64,000 bases of DNA from JARFPW01 sp035464655 (GCA_035464655.1 DATHRZ010000130.1:6565-70564); one strand, 5' to 3'. Positions 54,603 through 64,000 are shown, counted from the stretch's first letter. Notes: generated by a model from the letters alone, not told the origin. A program made the numbers and translations.

Positions 54603-57600
54603 TCATCGGTTGCGGGAGGTCGGAGGAGGAACCTCGGAGGTGTTGCCGCGGAAGGCGAACCGGCCGAACAGATCGAAGATGTACTGATTCGTCGTTTGCC
54701 GGGTGCCGACGCCGCTCGAACGCCTGACCCACTGGAACCGGACGCCGACGGCGTAGCCCCTGCCGAAGTCGGTATCCGCGGCCAGCTCCACCGTGTTCTG
54801 CGTCTGATCGACGTAGTCGACGCAGCCCTCGAGGTCGACCTGTCCCGGCGCCCCGGTGAATCCGCCCCCGCCGAGATCACGGCAGTCGGCGTTCCCGTTC
54901 AGAATGACCTCGGCGGACAGGCGGAGCGGATTGCGCACGAAGCCGAGAAAACCGGGCGGCGGTACCGTGCCCGTTCCGCGAACGCCGTGCGAGTTGCGGC
55001 TCGAGCGGCTGAACCCCGACCCGTCCGTCCGTTCGCTGAGACTGTTGGTCAGGTCGTAGCTCAGGTTGAAGCCGTTGTCGAACACGACCGTGACCCCGAG
55101 CGACCGGTCGAGCGTCTCGCTCCCCTGGTCCTGGCCGGTGGTGGTTCGCGTGACCCGGTCCCGCAGCCGCCACTGTCCGTTCAGCGAGAGCGCCCGCACG
55201 CTCCCGTCGAGGAATCCGGGAACGGGAACTCTCTGCCAGCGGAGTCTCACGCCCGGCCACTCGGTCTCCTCGGTGGTCCGTTCGGTGAGCTGGGTGAACG
55301 AGCTGTTCTGCGTGTTCGAGAAGTCGATCTCGGCGTCGAGGTTGAGCGGCAGATCGAGGGCGGACTGTACCTGGAAGCGCCGGCGGTTCGTCGCCGACGA
55401 CGCCGTGTCCGCGCCGCTGAGCCGCCGCAGGCGCTCGAACCCGGCCAGCACGAGTTGGTCGGCGAAGGTCGGGTCGAGATCCCGCCGATCGTAGGAGGCG
55501 GCCACGTCGCGTGACCAGCTCAGCCGAACCGGCCGGATCCGATCCCAGGCGGTGCGCACCGCAGCGGCCAGGCCTTCCGCCGACTGGCCGGGAGCCACGC
55601 CGAGCATCGTGAGGAAGTCGGACGGCTGCACCGAGACGTCGAGTCCGAGGTTCCGCTCGAGCTGAAGATCTCGGACGAAGGTCGTGTCCCCGCCCTCGAC
55701 GGTCGTGGTCACGTAGGACGGGTTGCGATTCGTACGATAGTTCGTGGTCATCGTGAGCCGCGGATCGAACCAGCTCGCGAGCTCGGGCTGATAGGACAGG
55801 TTCGTGCTCACCGTGCGCGACGCCTCCCAGCCCACCGCGAGGCCGAGGAACTCACCACGCGCCGCGTCGAGCGTCCCGACGCCCGAGGGCTCGTTGAGCC
55901 GGAACGACGGATCGACGAGGTCGCGCACGCCCGTGAAGTTCAGTCCGGCCACCAGCGAAGGAAACGGCTGCAGCTGAATGCCCGCGCGCGGGGCGAGGGT
56001 GTGCCGCCGGTCGATCGTCGGATCGACGGCCTCGTCGGCGCCGCCGACGGAGGTCGAGAAGCGGCGGCGCTCGATGTTCCCGTGGTCGAGGCTCGCTGCC
56101 AGGCTCAGGTCGCGCGGCGTGTAGCGGAACCTGAGATCCTGCAGATTCTCGATGATCGACGAGTTCGAAATGAACCCCGGAAGGGCATCGAGCGCGTCGC
56201 GCAGAAAGCCCGGCAGCACCGGCACCGACGCATCGGCAACGGGTCTCGACCACGCGGCCGAGGCTGACCACGCGCTCTCTTCGGTCGTACTCTGCGTCTG
56301 CGTCTGATCGTTGACGCGCCGGGAGAAGTTCAGCCGCAATCCGTCGATCGTCGCGCGCAGGATCGGGCTCCCGGACGGCTCCTGTTTCGACAGGCCGACG
56401 GTCAGCTCGGTGGAGGAACTCGACGGCGTCCTCAGCCCCGGAATCTGCTCGGCGCGCACGTCGGACGACTGCACGAAGAACGGATCCGTCGCATCCGAGA
56501 CGTGCCGGACGTCGACCGGCATGCGAATCCCGAGCCTCGACGGCAGGAAGCGGCCGACTTCGACGTGGGCCCGAGTGTTGAACGCGTTCCGCGATTCGTA
56601 GGTCGGGTCGCTGCCGAGCTGCCGAAAGAACGGGTTGCGTCGCGTGAAGTTCGTCTGGAAGGTCGCCACATCGGCCAGCTCGACCTGAACGCCGGCCCGC
56701 ATGGCCATCCCGCCCCGATCCGTCGCGTCGCCGAGGCGAAGATCGTCGATCCATACCTCGCCGGGGCCGGTGGTCGCCTCGCCGAGGTTCTCGACACCCA
56801 TCGCCAGCTCGCGGATCGCCGCGAGGTTTGGCGCCCGCGACCGGTCGCTGATCACGACGGCGTGGGTGCTGTCGGCGTCGGGAAACACGTCGACGTCCCA
56901 GACGACGATCGACGAGTCGGGCGGCAGGCCGGGGCCCGCCTCGATGAGCCGTCGCTCGGCTTCGGCCCGCAGTTCGATCCAGCGCTCGAGGTCGATCACG
57001 CGCTCCGGCGCCCAGTCGGCCCTCGCCGGCGCGTCGCCGGCCGCATCCTGGAGGGGCGTACGGTACAGGTAGAAGTTCTGCGGGTCGAAGCCCAGGCGCA
57101 GGTAGAAGCGGAGCGGACCGTTCGGCCCGAACTCGCCCTCGATCGGCAGGGCCCAGGCGCGCAGCTGTCGATAGAGGAGGAAGTTGCGAGGTTGCTGCGT
57201 GAAGCGCCGAAATACCTCGATTCGCTCGCCGGCCGGAACGTCGTCGAATGCCAGGCGAAGCGACTGCTCGTTGATCGGCTGGGCCGACGCCGCGATGTCG
57301 TCGGTGCTCTGCGCCTGCTGGTCGGTGATCCCGGGCGGCGACACGTAGCCGCCGTCCACGGTCGAGATCGGCCCCACGGCCACCGTTCCCGCCGTCCCGG
57401 GAACCTGGCCGGTGAATCCGTCGACGCTCCCCGAGCCCGCGCGCTTCAGCCAGGGGGAGCCCGAGAACTCCATCCGGCTCAAAAGGATGGTTTCGTCGCG
57501 GCCGCTCGCGAAGGTGATGCGGATGTGCTTGATGTTCTGGCGTGTCCCCGCCGTGACCCCTTCGAGGTGGTCGGGCAGGGCGAGCGGCACACGGAACTTC

Positions 57601-60600
57601 GAGAACGGAAAGCTGCCGCTCGTCTGCCGGTCCAGGTAGCGTGACGGCACGTTGAGCGGCACCACGTAGCGAAAGTAGCGCTCGTCCTGGTTGAGGAAGT
57701 TGTCCCGGTCGAGGTCTTCGGTATCCTCGATGCCGTTGTTGTTCGTGCAGTTGGCGCGCAGGTCGTTCAAGGGGTACGCCGTGACGTCGGGTTCGGCGAC
57801 GCAGGCCTGGTCCCACAGGCCGGTGTCGTCCTGGTTGCCCCAAACGCCTACGAGCGGGTCGGCCTCCTGGTCGAGCACCCCGACACCGGCCGGCAGCCCG
57901 AGCGAGTCGGCGACGAGGGCGTCCTCGGACACCGTACCGATGTCGATGATCAGCGCGATGTCTTCCGACGTGGAGTTCAGCGACAGCGCGTAGAACTCCA
58001 GAAACTCGGTCGTCGTCAGGTCGAGGCCGGTTTCCGACAGCGACTGCGTCAGCGTCACCCAGCCGTTTTCGCTCTCCGGGGCGTCGTTGAGCGATACCCA
58101 GAGGACCGGTTCGGTGGACTGCGGGTTCAGCGTGTTGATCGCCGGATCGACTTCGCTCGTGAGCAGCGGGCCCTGCACCTGCCCGGAAGAGGCCAGCCAC
58201 TGCGACTGCCAGACCACGTCGATCTGGTTGGACAGGTTCGGCACGTCGGGAAGAAAGTCGTTTCCGTCGACGTCGGGCCGCGTCACGACGCTGCCCCTGC
58301 GCCAGGCCCCGGTCTGCAGCCCGACGCGGAGCCGCGAGCTTCCCTCGAAGTCTTCGACATAGGTCAGGCCCTGCCGGTTCGTGGTCGGCGCCGAACCGGC
58401 GAGCTCGGCCTCGAACGCGACGGAGGAGCGGACGTCGGTGCTGATGCCGGGCAGCGAGTTGACGAAGCGGTCGAGCGCGGAAGGCTGAAACTCGAAATCG
58501 GCCATGATCCCGCCCAGGCTGACGGCCCCGGGCTCGAGGCCGAGCTCCGGCCGGTTCAGCACCGAGCCCTCGCGTTGCAGCAGGCCGATGAAGTCGATGC
58601 TGCCGACCTCGCCGAACCGGTACTCGCCGGTCAGGCCGACGATGCTGGTCGGCTGCACCTGGAAGATGGGCTTCTGCTCGAACCGTACCTCGAGGTTCGG
58701 GTTGGTACTGCCCCCGAACAGCTCGGTCGGACGGAGAATCTGCAACTGGCCGATCTCGTAATCGATGCTGTAGTCGAGGCCGCGTTCGAGCGTCCGCCCG
58801 TCGAGCGTCACGCGCTCACTCCCCTCGCGGATGCCGATGGCGCCGAGCGAAAAATCGCTCTCCCGACCGGTGCTGCGCGCCCGGTACTCGAAGTTCAGCC
58901 GGTAGATGAAGCTCGAGCGTCGTAGCTGATCGATCACCTCGTCGTAAATGTCGCGGTTCAGGTCGCCTTCGCCCAGCGGGAACGGAGTGTCGGCGAGTTC
59001 CGAGATCGGCGGAGGGTTCTTGAACGGCTCGATGGTCGGAAACACGAGGTAGCTGCCGCTGATGACCCCGGCCCCTCCCGAGGCCGACGGCTGCCAGATG
59101 CGTCCGGCGTCTACCCGGTCGTCCGTCGGCTGCTCGTCGAGCCCGAAGATCTGCAGGAACGCGAAGTCCTCGCCGTCGAGCTGTCGAATGATCGGCCCCG
59201 ATTCGATCGGCCCCTGCGAGATCGCGAGGGACACGCTGCCGAGTTCCAGGTCGTCGGAGCTGGAAATTCGGTACACCTGGTGCATTTCGCGCTCCCACGT
59301 CACCCCGTCGGGGCGGTGGGTGGCCGGGTCGCGCAGCAGCTCGAGGCGGGGCAGATCGCCCGTACCCGTGTTCGTGATGTCGCGGAAGATCTCCTCGGCA
59401 TTGTAGTCGCCGACGGTGTCGCCCGCCGCCGTGATGTAGGACACCGCCAGCGCCTCGCCGTCCAGCGTCCGCGACCTGAGGACAACCCACAGTCCGCTGC
59501 GGTGGACGATGTAGTCTTCGCCCTCCACCAGGGGCCGGAAGAAGCCCTGGAACGCAGCCGAGTCGGGCAGCGCGGGGTCGGCCGACGCCGGGCGGTTCGC
59601 GACCGCGCGGGCCTGGATCACCCCTTCCTCGATGTTCTGCTGGCCGCCTCCCACCTCGTGTCGGTAGAGCTTGAGGCTCGAAGCGGGCTGCAGGTTCATC
59701 GGCGCGTCGCTCGCCTGCAGGGCCGTCGCGTCGATATGCGGATAGCCCGGCATCTCGCGCGGATCCACGACGAAAAAGAACTGGCCGGAGGCATAGTTCG
59801 CGTCGTCGATGACCGTCTCGTAGTCCTGGAGCACGCTCTCTTCGCCGCCGCCCACGTCGAGCGTCAGGTTGCGCGTCTCGACGGCGCCGTCCTGCTCGGC
59901 GAGCACGCCCTCGACGGTGAGCGGGCCGAGCCGGCCCTGTGCGCGCAGACCGAAGTTGCCCGCGGGAATGTTGCGTGAGATGAAGGTCGATGTCGGGAGC
60001 GTCAGCGAGACCTCACCGACCTCGGCCTCTTCGAGGATCTCGCCCGACAGGCCTTCGTACCAGACGTTCAGGTTGTTGGTCGCGTCGAACTCGCGTGACT
60101 GGTCGAAGTCGACGTCGACGAACACGCGCTCGGAGATCGTTCCCTCGACCCGGGCCTGGAGCTGGAAGTCGGGCCGGATCGTGGGGATCGCGCTGGGGTC
60201 GCAGCGCTGCCCCTGGCCGAGCGTGCAGGGGTCGAACGACTCCCACTGAGAACCGATCTGACCCGTCCCGCTGATGTCGATCAGGAGGTTGGCCACGCCG
60301 GCCAACGCGTCGGGCAGCAGATCGATCTGCTGGCCGGCCGCGCGCCGATCGGCGAGGGGGGTCGAATCCGGGGTCGCGGCGGTCTCCGCGAAGAACCGCC
60401 GGACGTCGAAGTCGCGCGGCAGCTTCTCCATCGGCAGGAACAGGGCCCACAGCGTGTCGCTCCGGGCCGCGCGGCGCCGCTCTTCGGCCGTCCACCGCTC
60501 GGCCAGCCAGTCGAACACCGGCTCGCCCGGAGCACGGTCGTCCAGGCGGGCCGCGAACAGCGCGTTCCGCAGGTCGACCCGCAGAATGTAATCGATGTGG

Positions 60601-60806
60601 CCGATCCCGAGACGCAATCCGTCCGGTCGATCGGACACGACCTCGGCCTCGAGCGGCTCGAGCTCGACGACGGGATCGGGGGGTGCGGGCACTTCCTGCG
60701 CGACGGCCGTGGTGGGCGTGACCCAGCCGAGCGAGCCGATCAGGCCGAGAAGGCCGGCGGCCACAAGAGGACGTACTCGAATTCCCGGAATCAAGAGCCC
60801 GTTCAC
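54603..60806 (-). CDS. sprA: SprA-family giant outer-membrane protein (T9SS translocon-like)
   Basis: A protein of about 2067 residues, the largest in the window. After a signal-like helix (about 12-36, ending VAQE) it has the SprA N-terminal pattern VELEPLEAEVVSDRP-RLGIGHIDYILRVD, then FVDVDFDQSREFDATNNLNVWYEG and long stretches of alternating beta sequence with aromatic ends, closing in a basic C-terminus. In Bacteroidetes, SprA/Sov is the barrel of the type IX secretion system (about 2400 residues). GTG 60806 is tentative; a -10 box at 60865-60870 argues against starts further upstream. No other T9SS gene is visible here. Confidence 0.85.
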   Translation of the reverse strand: MNGLLIPGIRVRPLVAAGLLGLIGSLGWVTPTTAVAQEVPAPPDPVVELEPLEAEVVSDRPDGLRLGIGHIDYILRVDLRNALFAARLDDRAPGEPVFDWLAERWTAEERRRAARSDTLWALFLPMEKLPRDFDVRRFFAETAATPDSTPLADRRAAGQQIDLLPDALAGVANLLIDISGTGQIGSQWESFDPCTLGQGQRCDPSAIPTIRPDFQLQARVEGTISERVFVDVDFDQSREFDATNNLNVWYEGLSGEILEEAEVGEVSLTLPTSTFISRNIPAGNFGLRAQGRLGPLTVEGVLAEQDGAVETRNLTLDVGGGEESVLQDYETVIDDANYASGQFFFVVDPREMPGYPHIDATALQASDAPMNLQPASSLKLYRHEVGGGQQNIEEGVIQARAVANRPASADPALPDSAAFQGFFRPLVEGEDYIVHRSGLWVVLRSRTLDGEALAVSYITAAGDTVGDYNAEEIFRDITNTGTGDLPRLELLRDPATHRPDGVTWEREMHQVYRISSSDDLELGSVSLAISQGPIESGPIIRQLDGEDFAFLQIFGLDEQPTDDRVDAGRIWQPSASGGAGVISGSYLVFPTIEPFKNPPPISELADTPFPLGEGDLNRDIYDEVIDQLRRSSFIYRLNFEYRARSTGRESDFSLGAIGIREGSERVTLDGRTLERGLDYSIDYEIGQLQILRPTELFGGSTNPNLEVRFEQKPIFQVQPTSIVGLTGEYRFGEVGSIDFIGLLQREGSVLNRPELGLEPGAVSLGGIMADFEFQPSALDRFVNSLPGISTDVRSSVAFEAELAGSAPTTNRQGLTYVEDFEGSSRLRVGLQTGAWRRGSVVTRPDVDGNDFLPDVPNLSNQIDVVWQSQWLASSGQVQGPLLTSEVDPAINTLNPQSTEPVLWVSLNDAPESENGWVTLTQSLSETGLDLTTTEFLEFYALSLNSTSEDIALIIDIGTVSEDALVADSLGLPAGVGVLDQEADPLVGVWGNQDDTGLWDQACVAEPDVTAYPLNDLRANCTNNNGIEDTEDLDRDNFLNQDERYFRYVVPLNVPSRYLDRQTSGSFPFSKFRVPLALPDHLEGVTAGTRQNIKHIRITFASGRDETILLSRMEFSGSPWLKRAGSGSVDGFTGQVPGTAGTVAVGPISTVDGGYVSPPGITDQQAQSTDDIAASAQPINEQSLRLAFDDVPAGERIEVFRRFTQQPRNFLLYRQLRAWALPIEGEFGPNGPLRFYLRLGFDPQNFYLYRTPLQDAAGDAPARADWAPERVIDLERWIELRAEAERRLIEAGPGLPPDSSIVVWDVDVFPDADSTHAVVISDRSRAPNLAAIRELAMGVENLGEATTGPGEVWIDDLRLGDATDRGGMAMRAGVQVELADVATFQTNFTRRNPFFRQLGSDPTYESRNAFNTRAHVEVGRFLPSRLGIRMPVDVRHVSDATDPFFVQSSDVRAEQIPGLRTPSSSSTELTVGLSKQEPSGSPILRATIDGLRLNFSRRVNDQTQTQSTTEESAWSASAAWSRPVADASVPVLPGFLRDALDALPGFISNSSIIENLQDLRFRYTPRDLSLAASLDHGNIERRRFSTSVGGADEAVDPTIDRRHTLAPRAGIQLQPFPSLVAGLNFTGVRDLVDPSFRLNEPSGVGTLDAARGEFLGLAVGWEASRTVSTNLSYQPELASWFDPRLTMTTNYRTNRNPSYVTTTVEGGDTTFVRDLQLERNLGLDVSVQPSDFLTMLGVAPGQSAEGLAAAVRTAWDRIRPVRLSWSRDVAASYDRRDLDPTFADQLVLAGFERLRRLSGADTASSATNRRRFQVQSALDLPLNLDAEIDFSNTQNSSFTQLTERTTEETEWPGVRLRWQRVPVPGFLDGSVRALSLNGQWRLRDRVTRTTTGQDQGSETLDRSLGVTVVFDNGFNLSYDLTNSLSERTDGSGFSRSSRNSHGVRGTGTVPPPGFLGFVRNPLRLSAEVILNGNADCRDLGGGGFTGAPGQVDLEGCVDYVDQTQNTVELAADTDFGRGYAVGVRFQWVRRSSGVGTRQTTNQYIFDLFGRFAFRGNTSEVPPPTSRNR

Positions 60807-60864
60807 ACCGGGCGGACGAGGGACGAAGGGCGAGCGAAGGGATGAATTTGAGCCATGGCGCGTG

Positions 60865-60870
60865 AATATA
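60865..60870 (-). promoter_or_regulatory. Possible -10 box of sprA
   Basis: TATATT on the minus strand in the 99-bp gap between tonB and sprA, about 55 bases before the GTG start. No convincing -35 box is visible. The site stands out in a GC-rich context. Confidence 0.35.
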
Positions 60871-60905
60871 GACGGATCGGCGGAGCGGGGAAACAAACCC
60901 GCGGA

Positions 60906-61601
60906 TCAGAAGGTCAGGGTCAGCTCCGCCCAGTCCGCCACGGGCCGACCTTCCCGCCGCGCCGGCAGGAAGTCCATGGCCAGAACGTCTCTGCGCAGCT
61001 GTTTCTCGAACCCCGAATCGGCGATGCGAGGCTGGATTTCGATCTCTCCGGTCGGCTCGCCCCGAGCGTCCACGTGGACCCGGAGGGTCACCCGGTGCCC
61101 TCGGAGCTCCTGCGGCGGATCCCAGCGCGGGGTGATCGAGCGAGGCGTGGGCGGCGACCGGCGGTCGCGGCCCGCGCGGTCGCTGCCGCCGTCACCCGCT
61201 CCGTCGACGCCCGGCAGTCCCGGCCCGGCGCGCCCCTCGGCCGGCGTGCCTCCGACGGGGCCGCTGAAGGAAGCCGTGATGACCTGTCTTTCGGGTTCGG
61301 TCACGCGGAGCTCGGGATCCATAATCTGCGGTCGCGTCTGGGGAGGGGCCGGGACCTCGATGGGGCGCGGCGCCGCGATCGCCAGGGCGGTCATCTCGCC
61401 GCCACCCTCGGCCGCGCGGTAGTCGCCGGCACGGGGCCCTGCGGCCAGCGAGCCGGAGCCGTCGACCGCGGGAGCACGCCAGCCGAACAACAGAAGCGCG
61501 TGGACGGCGGCCGAAATGGCCAGGCCCGTCCATAGTGCCTTCCGCTGCCGGGCCGAGTTTCGCCGGCTGGGCGTCTCGACACCTCTAGTGTCGTTCCGCA
61601 T
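60906..61601 (-). CDS. TonB-like energy-transducing protein
   Basis: A 231-residue protein with a short basic cytoplasmic N-terminus, one membrane helix (about 24-41, LWTGLAISAAVHALLLFGW, with the TonB-type SxxxH), a Pro/Gly/Arg-rich periplasmic linker (about 45-160) and a TonB C-terminal domain (about 161-231; VTLRVHVDARGEPTGEIEI and AMDFLPARREGRPV). It would couple the proton gradient to an outer-membrane protein. No exbB/exbD are nearby. It lies upstream of sprA in the same direction, 99 bp apart. Confidence 0.85.
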   Translation of the reverse strand: MRNDTRGVETPSRRNSARQRKALWTGLAISAAVHALLLFGWRAPAVDGSGSLAAGPRAGDYRAAEGGGEMTALAIAAPRPIEVPAPPQTRPQIMDPELRVTEPERQVITASFSGPVGGTPAEGRAGPGLPGVDGAGDGGSDRAGRDRRSPPTPRSITPRWDPPQELRGHRVTLRVHVDARGEPTGEIEIQPRIADSGFEKQLRRDVLAMDFLPARREGRPVADWAELTLTF

Positions 61602-61674
61602 GACTCATCGCTCCCTGCGCGGGTTCGATTGGTCTGCTCGATGGCTACGCATGCTTCGCGAGACTGCTGTGTCT

Positions 61675-61682
61675 GCTAATAT
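61675..61682 (+). promoter_or_regulatory. Possible extended -10 promoter for the lipoprotein-kbl-rpe genes
   Basis: TGCTAATAT (from 61674) is an extended -10 element on the plus strand, about 60 bases before the lipoprotein start, in the 142-bp divergent gap with the tonB-like gene. No good -35 box is present. Confidence 0.4.
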
Positions 61683-61743
61683 CGCCACACGCGAAGGTTA
61701 GTTCCTTGCCGGGGTCCCGTTCCGCGGGCAGATTGGCCGTCCA

Positions 61744-62412
61744 TTGACCACTTCCACGATCGATCTCGTTCGAGGCCTCGGCCTGCTCGTCCTCCTCTCG
61801 GGCTGCTGGCGGATCGGCGAACCGACGACCAGCGAAGCGGTGGTCGCCTGGGCCGCCTGGCCGGACACCGTGGTGGCCGGCAAGCAGTTTCCGCTCGAGT
61901 TCGCGGGGCCGATCTCCCCGAACGCCTGCGGCAGACTCGACACGGCGGTCGTCGTCGTGACGGATTCGACCGTCGAATTGTCGGCGCGTCGGACGACCTA
62001 CGAGACCATGTGCTCCGACACGCCGGTCAGCTTCTACGAGGTCAGAGCGATGGAGTTGCCGCCCGGTACGTACGTCGTGCGCGCGGGCGCCGAGAAACTC
62101 GGACGAATCGTCGCGCTGGAGGACGGGACGTTCGCGCCGATGCACGCCGCCGGCCTCGGCACCGTCGAGCGGGCCGGGGAGTGTCTTCTGTTCGGCCCGG
62201 GGCAGCTGGGAAACCAGCGACCGTTCGCGCTGATCGGGGGCGCCGATCGCCTCGGAGGGCTCGATCCGGCCGTCGGCTCCCGTCGACTGGTTCACGTGCG
62301 CGGAACGCTGGCGGGCTTCACACTATGCGGTAGCTTCGGGTCACGACCCGCCATCCGGGTCTCGGAGGCGCGGTTGCTCGACCGGGGAGCGGACGACTAC
62401 TACGAGGAGTGA
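61744..62412 (+). CDS. Predicted lipoprotein of unknown function
   Basis: A 222-residue protein with a short signal peptide and lipobox LLSGC (Cys about 21). The mature part looks like small beta domains: VVAWAAWPDTVVAGKQFPLEF resembles an Ig-like extracellular segment. Cysteines at about 60, 89, 147 and 197 could form disulfides. The TTG start at 61744 lacks a clear ribosome site. I do not recognise a family. It is divergent from tonB/sprA and 30 bp upstream of kbl. Confidence 0.7.
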   Translation: MTTSTIDLVRGLGLLVLLSGCWRIGEPTTSEAVVAWAAWPDTVVAGKQFPLEFAGPISPNACGRLDTAVVVVTDSTVELSARRTTYETMCSDTPVSFYEVRAMELPPGTYVVRAGAEKLGRIVALEDGTFAPMHAAGLGTVERAGECLLFGPGQLGNQRPFALIGGADRLGGLDPAVGSRRLVHVRGTLAGFTLCGSFGSRPAIRVSEARLLDRGADDYYEE

Positions 62413-62442
62413 CGGCGGCGACGCCGGCGAGGAGAAGAACCG

Positions 62443-63669
62443 ATGGTCCTGTACGAGGAATCCGACGTGACGTCCACGGCCGTGAACCGCGACTTCGGCC
62501 GGCGACTGGCCGACGAACTCGCCGGCATGAAGGCCGACGGCGTATGGAAGCGCCTGCAACACATCATGGGGGCGCAGGGGCCGGTCGTCGAATTGGAAGA
62601 GTACGGCGAGACGGTGAACCTGTGCTCGAACAACTACCTCGGCCTGTGCGATCGGCCCGAGGTCGTCGAGGCCGTCGAAACGGGCGCCAGGAAATACGGA
62701 GCGGGAACGTCGTCGGTGCGGTTCATCTGCGGGACGTTCGACATCCACCGCGAGCTCGAAGATCGGCTGGCCGATTTCCTCGAGACCGAGGCGTCCCTCA
62801 CCTTCACGTCGTGTTGGAACGCCAACGAGGGCCTGTTCGCGCCGCTGCTCGGCCCCGAAGACGCGCTGATCTCCGACGCGCTCAACCACGCCTCGATCAT
62901 CGACGGGGTTCGTCTGTGCAAGGCGGAGCGCCACGTGTTCCGGCACCTCGACATGGATCACCTCGAACAGATCCTCAAGAGTACGGGCGACGCCCGCCAC
63001 CGGCTGGTCGTGACGGACGGCGTGTTCAGCATGGAAGGCGAGGTCGCTCCCCTGCCCGACATGCGCGCGCTGTGCGACCGCTACGACGCGATTCTCGCCG
63101 TCGACGACTCGCACGCGACGGGCGTGCTCGGCGACACCGGTCGCGGCACGCCCGAGCACTTCGGGATGCACGGCGAGGTCGACATTATCACGTCGACGCT
63201 CGGCAAGGCGCTCGGCGGCATGGCCGGCGGGTTCGTCGCCAGCAGCCGGCCGGTCGTCGACTACCTGACACAGCGCTCCCGCACGCAGTTGTTCACGAAC
63301 GCGATCCCGCCCCATTCCGCGGCGGGCGCGCTCGCGGCCGTCGACGTGCTCGAGACGAACCCGCAGCTCGTCACCCGCCTGCGGGAGAATACCGCCTATT
63401 TCCGCGAGAAGCTGGTGGGTCTCGGCTACGAGCCGATCGAGGGCGACACGCCGATCGTCCCGGTGATCATCGGCGAGACCGCTGCCGCCATCGAGCTCAG
63501 CGAGAAGCTGCTCGGCGAGGGAGTGTTCGTCATCGGGTTCGGCTTTCCGGTGGTTCCGCAGGGAGAGGCACGCATCCGCTGCCAGGTGTCGGCCGCGCAC
63601 GAGAAGGTGCACCTCGATCGGGCGCTCGGGGCGCTCGAGAAGGTGGGTGGCGCGATGGGGATCGTCTGA
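62443..63669 (+). CDS. kbl: Glycine C-acetyltransferase (2-amino-3-ketobutyrate CoA ligase)
   Basis: A 408-residue PLP enzyme that cleaves 2-amino-3-ketobutyrate with CoA into glycine and acetyl-CoA in threonine breakdown. It has NLCSNNYLGLCDRPEV, GAGTSSVRFICGTFDIHRELE (the R-F-I-C-G-T motif favours Kbl over other alpha-oxoamine synthases), Asp221/His224 and the PLP lysine Lys255 in TSTLGKALGGM. GAGGAG precedes ATG 62443. The partner threonine dehydrogenase is not adjacent. Confidence 0.93.
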   Translation: MVLYEESDVTSTAVNRDFGRRLADELAGMKADGVWKRLQHIMGAQGPVVELEEYGETVNLCSNNYLGLCDRPEVVEAVETGARKYGAGTSSVRFICGTFDIHRELEDRLADFLETEASLTFTSCWNANEGLFAPLLGPEDALISDALNHASIIDGVRLCKAERHVFRHLDMDHLEQILKSTGDARHRLVVTDGVFSMEGEVAPLPDMRALCDRYDAILAVDDSHATGVLGDTGRGTPEHFGMHGEVDIITSTLGKALGGMAGGFVASSRPVVDYLTQRSRTQLFTNAIPPHSAAGALAAVDVLETNPQLVTRLRENTAYFREKLVGLGYEPIEGDTPIVPVIIGETAAAIELSEKLLGEGVFVIGFGFPVVPQGEARIRCQVSAAHEKVHLDRALGALEKVGGAMGIV

Positions 63670-63671
63670 GA

Positions 63672-64000
63672 ATGCGCAAGCGAATTCTGGCCCCCTCGTT
63701 GCTGGCCGCCGACTTCGCGCGCCTGGGCGATGAAGTGGCGGCCTGCGAAGCCGCGGGCGCGACCTGGTTCCACTTCGACGTGATGGACGGCCACTACGTG
63801 CCGAACCTGAGCATCGGAATCCCGGTGCTCGAGGCGCTCCGTCGGGTGACCGACGCGTTCATCGACGTGCACCTGATGATCGACAACCCGGAGGTGTTCA
63901 TCGAGCCGTTCGCCGGCGCCGGCGCCGACATGATCACGATCCACCAGGAGGTGTCGACCCATCTGCATCGAGACGTGAACGAGATCCGGCGCCTCGGGCC
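63672..64000 (+). CDS. rpe: Ribulose-phosphate 3-epimerase, N-terminal part (cut by window edge)
   Basis: The first 109 codons are present. ILAPSLLAADFARLGDEV and WFHFDVMDGHYVPNLSIGIPVLEALR are the Rpe signatures, with metal ligands His and Asp in HFDVMDG and His in DVHLMI. The enzyme interconverts ribulose- and xylulose-5-phosphate in the pentose phosphate pathway. The ATG at 63672 lies 2 bp after the kbl stop. The C-terminal half is beyond the window. Confidence 0.95.
   Translation, partial: MRKRILAPSLLAADFARLGDEVAACEAAGATWFHFDVMDGHYVPNLSIGIPVLEALRRVTDAFIDVHLMIDNPEVFIEPFAGAGADMITIHQEVSTHLHRDVNEIRRLG

Overview
The window is a gene-dense, high-GC (about two-thirds G+C by eye) bacterial chromosome segment with many GTG/TTG starts and short stop/start overlaps. 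It has one tRNA, no rRNA, and no CRISPR array, insertion sequence or phage gene that I can see. The cell is diderm: a type IV pilus secretin, a SprA-like outer-membrane protein, a TonB-type protein and a periplasmic HtrA protease are all encoded. SprA in a high-GC genome with this kind of ATP synthase operon points to the FCB group, most likely Gemmatimonadota. That placement is an inference from gene content, not from a marker tree.

Layout. 1-2081 (-): start of an F-type ATP synthase operon (atpZ, a small membrane protein, atpB, atpE, atpF cut by the window edge). 2296-10085: housekeeping genes on both strands (MoxR ATPase, CNNM/CorC protein, prepilin peptidase, SpoU-type RNA methyltransferase, thiD, and a rhomboid-nucleoside transporter-purine nucleoside phosphorylase operon). 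10308-18871 (+): a proteostasis block (dnaK, htrA, tRNA-Leu, tig-clpP-clpX-engB and a lipoprotein). 18887-29046 (-): a sigma-54 activator with a degenerate receiver, mogA, gcvT, then topA-trmFO-xerC-hslV-hslU, the last five in one chain of 4-bp overlaps.

29071-54560 (-) is the core of the window: a nearly complete type IV pilus system. Reading along the minus strand: comEA, pilB-pilT-pilC, a small unknown gene, pilS-pilR, pilA, five membrane/glycosyltransferase genes (yfhO-like, two tandem paralogous GT-C proteins, a GT2 polyprenyl-phosphate glycosyltransferase, another GT-C-like protein), minor prepilins fimT and pilV-like, pilM-N-O-P-Q, then aroC-aroK. The prepilin peptidase lies separately at 4.6-5.4 kb. 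pilA and pilB each have a near-perfect sigma-54 (-24/-12) promoter, which fits control by the adjacent PilS-PilR pair. Strong intrinsic terminators follow pilA and pilQ, and the next gene begins within about a dozen bases of each, so downstream expression probably depends on read-through.

54603-64000: a very large sprA gene preceded by a tonB-like gene, then in the plus direction a lipoprotein, kbl (glycine C-acetyltransferase) and the start of rpe, cut by the window edge.

The most interesting points are the glycosyltransferase cassette inside the pilus locus behind the pilA terminator, the sigma-54 promoters on both pilA and pilB with an 11-bp tandem repeat beside the pilA one, the sprA/tonB pair, and the pseudo-receiver sigma-54 activator. 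No stretch over 300 bases lacks a gene; the largest gap (about 260 bp upstream of pilA) is regulatory.
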